Assembly (NCBI GenBank): GCA_024516035.1
Contig: CM044961.1
Coordinates: 2,664,020 to 2,728,019 of the forward strand
Source of the DNA: Bactericera cockerelli
Taxonomy: Eukaryota; Arthropoda; Insecta; Hemiptera; Triozidae
Reading direction: 5' to 3'
DNA: 64,000 nucleotides
Of this stretch, positions 60,001-64,000 are shown one piece after another. Below the pieces are notes generated by a model that was not told the origin of the DNA, did not search any database, and saw only the letters and a list, made by a program, of their open reading frames with translations. Positions within the stretch are counted from its first letter, which is position 1. Each line of letters begins with the position of its first letter. Made by a program: the position numbers and the translations under genes.

Positions 60001-63000
60001 GCAGTTGTTATGTTATCATAATAAATGTGTTAATCGCAAGGTGATATCACAATTATTATTCAATAATAATAAATAATAGTCTCTTTGTCAGAAGTTATCC
60101 ATTGGGCGAAGTTAATGCTTAGACCATTTCCTGCCACCTAACTCTCAGAGTGCTTGTATTACAAGTATTTTAATGAGTGACAATTTATGCATTGGGTGGG
60201 ATTTGAACCAATTTCAAATTTGAACCAGACTAGTATCTTGAACACTTGACTACCAATGCACCAAGACTAGTCTGGCTGGGGGACGTTAAACAGGGAGTAG
60301 ACCAGTGTCCCGCTAGAGGACTATAAACAGAGAACAGACTAGCCAACCCTTACAAGCCAGGCTAGCTTGCAGTTTCCTAAGGGTTTAATGGCTTATAAAG
60401 AAAAGTCCAAGTCCTCATGATGGTTGATCGCACATAGAAATATGTGGCTCAGGACGAGCCAACTTTGAAATAAAAATGGCTGGAGACCATCACTCCCCCC
60501 TCCAGCTGTAGTCAAGCTGGTTACAACAACAACAACAACAACAATGCAGCAAGACTCAAACTCGGTTTACTAATTATTTGATGAACTTTGGGACTCGAAC
60601 CACCGACCTCCAGGTTACTGAGAGCTACTGGGGTCGGTCTCTGGACGCAGGTGTTTTTTCTTCCGAGATCTGATGGTGAAATACTGCCGAGTACAGATGT
60701 ACTTGAGATAGGTTTTATGCATTCATTTATTTACCGCTTAGTAGGGAGAAACAAATTATAATTTTTATTAAATTACAACAGGAGCTGCCAGTCTTTGACT
60801 GGTTGCCATTCCGCACAGCATATCCATCAAATCTATCAGATAATTTTCTAACATATTTTATACTTTTTAACTAGGTATGATGTTATGATTTCAGTTCAGT
60901 ATCTTGAGTAAATATGATAGTTAATAATTTTTATACTATCTGATATGATATTCTCGGCCATTTCTTTTAATTTTCCTTTTTCAATGTTGAAATCTTCGAA
61001 AAATTGTATTACTTTCCTGCCAACAGCTCCGCGACTACCAAACCATAAGCCATAAACCTCAAATCCATGTTGGATATCCATGAAACAGATGTGAGTGCTG
61101 TTCAAACAAATGGGGACATAATATTCTGACACTGAAAAGACTTTTATTAAACATGTTCAATCAAGTTTTGTTTACAATTGACATAGAATAAATACATACT
61201 TGTACATTTTTTTTTCTCAAGGTAATTGTGCCCCGGAACGGCTTTCACATTACTTCAGGGCACCTTTACATCCATGCCATTCCGGAAACGGAAAATTCGG
61301 TTAGAATTTTCCGCTTCGGCCGGGATTCAAACCCGCAACCTCCGGGTCAGCAACCAATGCTCTTAACCACTGAGCCACGGAGGTCGGCATAGAAATTGAA
61401 ATTAATAAAACAAAACTTGATCATTTTAGATTTAGTATTTTGACTTTTGTCTTACCACTCTGTCTTTAGTCTTACTATTTTAACTTCAGTTTTACCATTT
61501 TGACTTAACACTTACCATTTTGACCTGGAGGGCTGTGATGTCTCCGCTTCTTGCTAGCTTGGGCAGGGGGCTTCTGATTGGTTTCATAGTCATAGTAGTC
61601 AATGTCATCCTCACTTTCCTCTGTCACAGGGGATGCGGAGGCTCTCTCTGATGAACTGAAACAATGATTATCATCCGCTTGAATTAAATGTATAAGATTT
61701 CAATTTAATAGAGTCATGTTGGTTGTACTAGTAAAAATGAGTATTTGAGTCATGATGGTTGATCAGAGGGGGGGGGGAACAATTAATATATTTTATTAAT
61801 GTACTGCTCACTATGTGAGTTGCCAAAAGAACACAGTAGACAAATCAAACTAGGTAGTTATTCCACCTTTCTTTGTTGTTGTTGTTGTTTTTTTTTTCTA
61901 TTTATTATTATTTTTTTTTTTTCAAATATTAGGTATATAGACTATGGATGTTTGTTTATAATCTGAACTAAACAGAAATATTTAGTTCACAATGGGTCAA
62001 CTTTTACACTAAAATTGGCTGGAGACCATTAAACCATTAATAAATGAAACCACAAACATACAAACTTACTCAAGAGAAGTATCCTGATTGCTGGCAAGAG
62101 GTACATAGGTTACGGAAAGAATGTGATCTTCATATTTTTCATAGGCAATACACTCTTTGGTTACTATGTTCAGATTCTTGAGCACAACAAACCTTTTGGT
62201 GCCAACAAAGATTTCCTCCTGAAAAAAGATAAAAAAAATGTTTTCGTGTCACCTAACACAAGTGTTTCTGTTTTGCAGCTGGGTGAGCTGGGTGAGGTTT
62301 ACGTGGGGTAGCTGGGTGTGATTCCTAGCAAATAAACTGAAAAATCTCTGTCATGAAAAACTAAATCTGAATGACTGGATCCTCCTTAAGTCAACACAAC
62401 TGTGAACAATAAATATTCACTTTAAACTAGCAGTATTCACCTTAATGGGAAGTTTGTTTCACAACTCACCTATCAGGGCAGACACAGCAATTTTCCTTAA
62501 TTAAAGTTTTCAGGCAAGACAAGACCTTTAAAAATAGATCATCGGATCTAGAGCCTTACAGGTTGACCAACTGCTGACCTATTTCTTACTGTTTTATTCT
62601 TCTTTTTTCAATTTTTATTTATTCGCCTTTTTTATTTTCTTTCTTTTCTTTTATCTTCAAATGTACATACTGTGTATTCAAATGTACATACTGTGTATAG
62701 TTAGCGTGCTAGGCATTGCACGCACGGTGACCTGGGTTCGATCCCCAGCGGCTCAGGATTTTTTCTGCTCTGTTCTTGGATGTTCGGGGTCCACTCATAC
62801 CTCGTGAGGAAAAATGAGTAGTTACTTGTATGAGTAACGACCAGTGGCGGCATTACCAGAGTAAAAAGAAATTAATGTAATAGAATAATTCAAAAAGTAC
62901 AGGAGGCTCTTAGTAGTGCTGCGCTACCCACAAAAATTGTGAGGAGGCCTTGTGCTTCACCACAAATAAAACCATACATACATACATACTGTGTATTTTT

Positions 63001-63203
63001 AACAATAAATATATACCAGTCCATCAGGGCCATGCAAAGTGATCTCCGGGACTCCAACATCTTGTATAGTCAGAGCAAGACCCAGTAGTCCTCCTAGGTT
63101 TTCCCAAACAGGCTGAGTGATAAATATTGAGTCCAGTTTTGCCAATTTCATCTTGTGTTCATGGGCCAGTCTTTGAGTTCCCTCACCACAGTTGAACAAA
63201 TAT
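44897..63203 (-). CDS. ELAC2: ELAC2-like long-form tRNase Z, 13 exons seen, 5' end outside window
   Basis: Predicted zinc-dependent endonuclease that removes 3' trailers from precursor tRNAs in nucleus and mitochondrion (known for the family). I joined 13 exons, minus strand, high to low: 63203-63017, 62218-62070, 61655-61516, 59888-59688, 58761-58617, 57284-57112, 56845-56750, 55587-55488, 53644-53423, 52324-52021, 50634-50439, 46728-46505, 45055-44897. All have AG/GT borders and matching phases, giving about 765 codons and a TAG stop. N-terminal half: YLFNCGEGTQRL, the degenerate nuclease domain. C-terminal half: FLGTGSSIPNKTRN, LLDCGEGT, SHLHADHH (HxHxDH zinc site), YSGDTMPCEAL, LIHEAT, HFSQRYAK, then a basic tail. 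Length fits long-form tRNase Z with the N-terminus, including any targeting peptide, missing to the right of the window. Exons are much richer in GC than the introns, most clearly at the 3' end. Gene identity is near certain; the exon at 56750-56845 has the weakest homology support. Confidence 0.95.
45082..45264 (+). mobile_element. LINE-tail repeat, family G
   Basis: ggttgggtggaagggattgc ... aataaccccgccctttaggt ... poly(A) at 45251-45264. In the last ELAC2 intron, 27 bp from the acceptor. Confidence 0.75.
45655..45835. repeat. ~21-bp minisatellite in ELAC2 intron
   Basis: cacccgcatacatattaccc repeated about eight times; shares 'acccactcacccgcata' with the donor-derived array at 45930-46504. 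Confidence 0.9.
45930..46504. repeat. Array of ELAC2 exon-end/donor copies
   Basis: Five intronic copies of the last ~60 nt of the exon at 46505 plus its gtgagt donor, near 45935, 46058, 46157, 46278 and 46391, separated by cacccgcata units. Copies differ at a few positions, several of them shared. Confidence 0.9.
46505..46728 (-). CDS. ELAC2: ELAC2 exon (HEAT / HFSQRY)
   Basis: Acceptor cgccccag, donor gtgagt. Encodes SSLLIHEATHE, MHSTVAQAIHIGRQM, LLTHFSQRYAKLP and ENVAVAFDNMR. HEAT and the HFSQRY His are catalytic motifs of the family. The last ~60 nt with the donor are duplicated five times in the following intron. Phase 1 in, phase 0 out. Confidence 0.96.
46821..46978 (+). mobile_element. 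SINE family B copy with 14-bp TSD, in ELAC2 intron
   Basis: taattcctaacaaa flanks it at 46807-46820 and 46979-46992. The first 16 bases of the head are present twice. It lies just upstream (gene sense) of the exon at 46728, antisense to the gene. Confidence 0.92.
47452..49866 (-). mobile_element. Tc1/mariner-type element copy 2, inside ELAC2 intron
   Basis: Same ends, TA target and internal order as the copy at 34006, but in opposite orientation. It lies in the intron between the exons at 50439 and 46728. The flanks (ggctcgtcttgaaccacat... / ...gatatcaaccatc) are the two halves of a dispersed repeat whose uninterrupted form is at ~60420-60490, which confirms insertion at a TA. Confidence 0.85.
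48950..49150 (-). pseudogene. Transposase remnant, more decayed copy
   Basis: Minus-strand counterpart of 34729-34959. PGIF.NIRR.MMK-like codons are visible around 48985-49045, but indels and substitutions break the frame. Confidence 0.5.
50163..50362 (+). mobile_element. LINE-tail repeat, family G
   Basis: Same start and pyrimidine-rich body, ending aatctaataaac. In an ELAC2 intron. Confidence 0.75.
50439..50634 (-). CDS. ELAC2: ELAC2 exon (SGDT motif)
   Basis: Acceptor gttcccag, donor gtgagt. Reads LTTCLVRHCPNAFGVAL, then KITYSGDTMPCEALVSI. The His of RHC and the Asp of SGDT are metal-coordinating residues in the family. Phase 0 in, phase 1 out. Confidence 0.96.
51385..51985. repeat. Tandem repeat in ELAC2 intron
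   Basis: Six or so units built from ttctcttatatccagg, tctcttataaagaggttatt and accttatagagaggtgaatt, ending ~35 bp short of a donor site. Confidence 0.85.
52021..52324 (-). CDS. ELAC2: ELAC2 exon (zinc-binding HxHxDH)
   Basis: Acceptor attctcag, donor gtaagt. Encodes PTSSILLDCGEGT and then IYISHLHADHHLGL, the zinc-binding motif II of tRNase Z, followed by LVLLAPRQIVTWL. The first bases of this exon together with its 3' splice site are repeated six more times upstream in the intron (52325-52672). Phase 2 in, phase 0 out. Confidence 0.96.
52325..52672. repeat. 53-bp array of ELAC2 3' splice-site copies, six units
   Basis: Each unit, read on the minus strand, holds a branch-like ctaac, a pyrimidine tract, attctcag and the first ~26 nt of the exon at 52021-52324. 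The true exon start is the seventh copy. Confidence 0.93.
52695..53137 (+). mobile_element. SINE family D copy split by LINE tail
   Basis: The head (52695-52710) and the remainder (52943-53137) are separated by a family G tail. The short duplication atca at the joints fits a target-site duplication. Confidence 0.8.
52711..52942 (+). mobile_element. LINE-tail repeat, family G, nested in SINE D
   Basis: Starts ggattgggtggaagagattg and ends (aat)n. It splits the family D SINE at 52695-53137. Confidence 0.78.
53138..53325 (-). mobile_element. LINE-tail repeat, family G
   Basis: Minus copy ending gcaatctcttccacccagtc, abutting the SINE D tail. Confidence 0.72.
53423..53644 (-). CDS. ELAC2: ELAC2 exon (start of catalytic half)
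   Basis: Acceptor gtcctcag, donor gtaagt. Ends in YPEVTFLGTGSSIPNKTRN and SAILLRI, the first strand and FLGTGS loop of the active C-terminal metallo-beta-lactamase fold. GC-rich, unlike its AT-rich intron. Phase 2 in and out. Confidence 0.95.
53652..53818. repeat. Two-copy direct repeat in ELAC2 intron
   Basis: Units 53655-53730 and 53752-53818 share attgaaatcggagcaaaaat and acacaatatttccgatttct-like ends. Starts 10 bp from an acceptor. Confidence 0.8.
54035..54335. repeat. 20-bp minisatellite, ~15 units
   Basis: ttgacccatttcttaaaaaa with small length changes, in an ELAC2 intron. Confidence 0.9.
54585..54838 (-). mobile_element. SINE family E copy
   Basis: Complete layout: (ta)-rich tail, body with gccactggtcgctgcttcac, box B side gggaatcgaacccaggtcac and a tRNA-like end gccacagtgat. 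Confidence 0.75.
55075..55440 (-). pseudogene. RTE-like LINE ORF2 C-terminal fragment
   Basis: Encodes RMLRWMCGLTRRDRVRNEKI, then RMRWFGHVERRDES, GKRKRGRPKLRWRDKV and NADPK. This is the usual C-terminus of RTE-type reverse transcriptases. 5'-truncated; the frame is open over the preserved part. The 3' end runs into a short purine repeat (gaagaagagaagaagaag) on the minus strand. It lies in an ELAC2 intron in the same orientation as the gene. Confidence 0.8.
55488..55587 (-). CDS. ELAC2: ELAC2 exon (LRPR segment)
   Basis: Acceptor gtatttcag, donor gttagt. Encodes a stretch ending LMKIPLRPRLPLDT, which matches the LLKYQLRPR block between the two halves of the protein. Phase 1 in, phase 2 out. 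It sits beside, but does not overlap, an antisense LINE fragment. Confidence 0.82.
55637..55774 (-). mobile_element. SINE family B, diverged
   Basis: Minus copy with many substitutions (gggacttgaaccaacgacctcc is its box-B side, split here). Confidence 0.65.
56478..56724 (-). mobile_element. SINE family C copy with internal repeat expansion
   Basis: The outer parts are family C. The body segment 'cctttacctttac(a/c)ttcagggc' is expanded to about seven units (56520-56685), and most of the tRNA-like part is missing. Confidence 0.7.
56750..56845 (-). CDS. ELAC2: ELAC2 exon (probable)
   Basis: Acceptor ccaacag, donor gtaaag. Encodes a Ser/Pro-rich stretch followed by VQALIDETVAELTSHYS. Sequence support is weak, but this frame links the flanking exons exactly in phase (1 in, 1 out). 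Another acceptor choice cannot be excluded. Confidence 0.65.
57112..57284 (-). CDS. ELAC2: ELAC2 exon
   Basis: Acceptor tccacaag, donor gtgaat. Reads YKQFMSQFPASTQHLVLNES, then IQCKLHLLDPVVFPLL, which is well conserved in long tRNase Z (the QHLVLNE block). The acceptor is the edge unit of a 26-bp minisatellite. Phase 2 in, phase 1 out. Confidence 0.92.
57285..57510. repeat. 26-bp minisatellite at ELAC2 acceptor, ~9 units
   Basis: Unit gggtggaataataatagtgt(tatacc). The unit abutting the exon supplies the acceptor of 57112-57284; distal units end in cccagtac or cccggtat on the minus strand. Confidence 0.92.
57738..57935 (-). mobile_element. SINE family D copy
   Basis: Minus copy, gggtttcgaacccgcgac and ttgaccactgtgcta at the tRNA-like end. 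Confidence 0.75.
58064..58192 (-). mobile_element. SINE family B copy
   Basis: Minus copy close to the consensus, in an ELAC2 intron. Confidence 0.75.
58327..58544 (-). mobile_element. SINE family A copy nested in another repeat
   Basis: Inserted into a repeat (…ggctcctttcatg…attctatttggttttaacg) whose uninterrupted copy is at 13968-14090. In an ELAC2 intron. Confidence 0.8.
58617..58761 (-). CDS. ELAC2: ELAC2 exon
   Basis: Acceptor gtcttcag, donor gtaaag. Encodes LDCPSEDFLDSLL and then IIAHFSPPHVMNNPR, matching the family's ECPDESF-like block and the following VHMAP-like strand. Phase 1 in, phase 2 out. Confidence 0.9.
58930..59037. repeat. 38-bp direct repeat, three units
   Basis: ctggtctactccctgtttat + agtcccccagccagactg, near-identical. 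The same motif appears singly at ~50020 and ~60290. Confidence 0.88.
59052..59273 (-). mobile_element. SINE family A copy
   Basis: Minus-strand copy in an ELAC2 intron, tRNA-like end ccagtgcac. Confidence 0.75.
59366..59634 (-). mobile_element. SINE family E copy
   Basis: As for 54585, near full length, in an ELAC2 intron. Confidence 0.75.
59688..59888 (-). CDS. ELAC2: ELAC2 exon
   Basis: Reads VAQCMSYICQLKPRPGTLCL, then GKDVTLRDGTLVRSADVTEP. This is the family segment in which the RNA-substrate side of the N-terminal domain resumes. The acceptor (cgacgag) has a weak pyrimidine tract but is the only AG that keeps phase. Donor gtgagt. Phase 1 in and out. Confidence 0.88.
60061..60262 (-). 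mobile_element. SINE family A copy, diverged
   Basis: Recognisable body and tRNA-like end (ggatttgaacca; taccaatgcacc) with several deletions. Confidence 0.6.
60545..60636 (-). mobile_element. SINE family B, truncated
   Basis: The box-B side gactcgaaccaccgacctcc is kept; the anticodon-arm part is deleted. Confidence 0.6.
60896..61132 (-). pseudogene. Retroelement C-terminal fragment (WFG-RG type)
   Basis: 78 codons with YYVPICLNSTHICFMDIQHG and LWFGSRGAVGRKV. Similar 'WFGARGT' tails occur in retroelement proteins of hemipteran-like genomes (recalled, not searched). Located in an ELAC2 intron, same strand. Confidence 0.4.
61204..61388 (-). mobile_element. SINE family C copy nested in another repeat
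   Basis: Interrupts the repeat that is contiguous at 14100-14190 (…aaatacatac / atagaaatt…). In an ELAC2 intron. Confidence 0.8.
61425..61515. repeat. ~22-bp diverged array at ELAC2 donor, ~4-5 units
   Basis: cttaccattttgactta repeats with substitutions. The unit at the exon provides the donor of 61516-61655. Confidence 0.75.
61516..61655 (-). CDS. ELAC2: ELAC2 exon (acidic linker)
   Basis: Acceptor tttcag, donor gtaagt. Encodes a Ser/acidic stretch (EESEDDIDYYDYE) and a basic patch (KKRRHH), which fits the variable linker of the family. The donor is the first unit of a short tandem array (see 61425-61515). Phase 2 in, phase 1 out. Confidence 0.85.
62070..62218 (-). CDS. ELAC2: ELAC2 exon
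   Basis: Acceptor ttttttcag, donor gtaagt. Reads EEIFVGTKRFVVLKNLNIV, then KYEDHILSVTYVPL, matching the N-terminal domain after the GPDGL segment. Phase 0 in, phase 2 out. Confidence 0.88.
62225..62690. other. ELAC2 intron, no other feature seen
   Basis: Intron between the exons at 63017 and 62218, left part. AT-rich with a T-rich stretch at 62580-62655; no repeat recognised until the SINE at 62697. Confidence 0.5.
62697..62970 (+). mobile_element. SINE family E copy
   Basis: Plus copy: tagttagcgtgctaggcatt, gggttcgatccccagc, then the body. Confidence 0.75.
63017..63203 (-). CDS. ELAC2: ELAC2 exon (N-terminal domain, first seen)
   Basis: Acceptor ccaacag and donor gtatat. It starts with the last base of a split codon, then reads YLFNCGEGTQRLAHEHK and on to LHGPDGL. 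This is the degenerate copy of the metallo-beta-lactamase CGEGT block typical of the N-terminal half of long tRNase Z. It ends in phase 0. Confidence 0.93.
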
Positions 63204-63343
63204 CTGTTGGAAAAAATAAATAAATTAAATTAAGTGCACTGTAGTCTTATTTTAGGATTTTTTTTTTTTTTTTTTTTTTTACTTTTGAAAGATTTTTTTA
63301 TTTATTTATTAAACAAATACTTTTCATCTTCATCAATAGATAT

Positions 63344-63867
63344 ATATCGTCGCTTAAGAAGAGGTACCTCGTAAGTCCGATTTTTGAACTTTTCAGGAGA
63401 CAGCAAAAACTGATTATAAAGTTGTGGGCAGGTTTAAAAAAAATAAAAAAATCAGTTTAACCATAAACATATACCTGTTTTATCGATTGAAATTACTATT
63501 TTTTTGATTAAACTTGTATTTTTACGAGATATCGGACATACGAGGTACCTCTCATGTGATTCTTGTAAAATTTTCAGAAAAGCATGTGTGCATTTTTTGT
63601 AGAGGTACCTCGTATCTCTGATTTATTTTACACAATACACATATATTACTGAATGGACATACGAGGTCTCACCAAAATTTTTCTTCAAAACAAAAATATC
63701 GATTTACGAGGTAAACTTTAATCGATTATTGTGGCATTTTTTGTATTTGAATGGTCATATAAAACCGATTTTAAAAAAATCGATATTTTTTTCCGATTCC
63801 AACAATACCAAAAACGTATTATCGAAAAATTCGGACTTACGAGGTACCTCTTCTTAAGCGACGATAT
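63344..63867. mobile_element. Inverted-repeat element with acgaggtacctc motifs
   Basis: The left end atatcgtcgcttaagaagag is mirrored by the right end ctcttcttaagcgacgatat. The motif gaggtacctcgta or its inverse recurs four times or more inside. About 524 bp, no ORF. It lies in the ELAC2 intron upstream of the first exon seen. The target-site duplication is not clear. Confidence 0.75.
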
Positions 63868-64000
63868 CTAAAGAAATAACTTTAATCAACTAAAAATTAA
63901 AATATGGCAAGTTTAAGTGACCCATTATGCAAAGCATGTGTTGGGCCACTTTGTTGTTGTTGTTTTTGTAGCCAGATTGGATATAGCTGGAGGCGGGAAT

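Overview
The window looks like arthropod, most likely insect, nuclear DNA. It holds one spliced gene with GT-AG introns, autonomous non-LTR retrotransposons, many tRNA-derived SINE families, TA-flanked inverted-repeat transposons and long (CT)n/(GA)n tracts. A hemipteran host is only a guess from the TE style. No bacterial operon, CRISPR array, rRNA or convincing free-standing tRNA gene was seen.

The only recognisable host gene is the long form of tRNase Z (ELAC2). It lies on the minus strand from about 63.2 kb down to 44.9 kb and its 5' end is outside the window. I traced 13 exons whose phases all match, encoding about 765 residues through the stop codon. They carry the N-terminal pseudo-nuclease half, the FLGTGSSIP and SHLHADHH metal-binding motifs, the YSGDTMPCEAL and HEAT segments, the HFSQRY motif and a basic C-terminus. 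At least five of the 13 exons have a tandem array whose first unit contains the exon edge itself: two acceptors, two donors and the stop codon.

Layout. 1-15 kb: SINEs, CT/GA tracts, a deleted Gypsy-like LTR element (6.5-7.8 kb) and a retroelement C-terminal fragment (13.5 kb). 15.1-20.2 kb: a nearly full-length plus-strand LINE with an SGNH-esterase ORF1 and a twice-frameshifted EN-RT ORF2. 22-23.8 kb: a 1.8-kb minisatellite of 30-bp units with higher-order structure. 24.4 kb: a near-perfect hairpin. 26.7-32.9 kb: a minus-strand I/Jockey-type LINE (CCHC gag, EN, RT, RNase H) with one frameshift and a 734-bp insertion in ORF1. 34.0-36.5 and 47.5-49.9 kb: two oppositely oriented copies of a Tc1/mariner-type element with long terminal inverted repeats. 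42.1-43.0 kb: a fold-back element. 44.9-63.2 kb: ELAC2, with introns full of SINEs, LINE tails and minisatellites. 63.3-63.9 kb: another inverted-repeat element.

The history is one of nested insertion. Several insertions can be proved inside the window because an uninterrupted copy of the target repeat exists elsewhere in it. Most short open frames are translations of simple repeats or SINEs and are not reported as genes.
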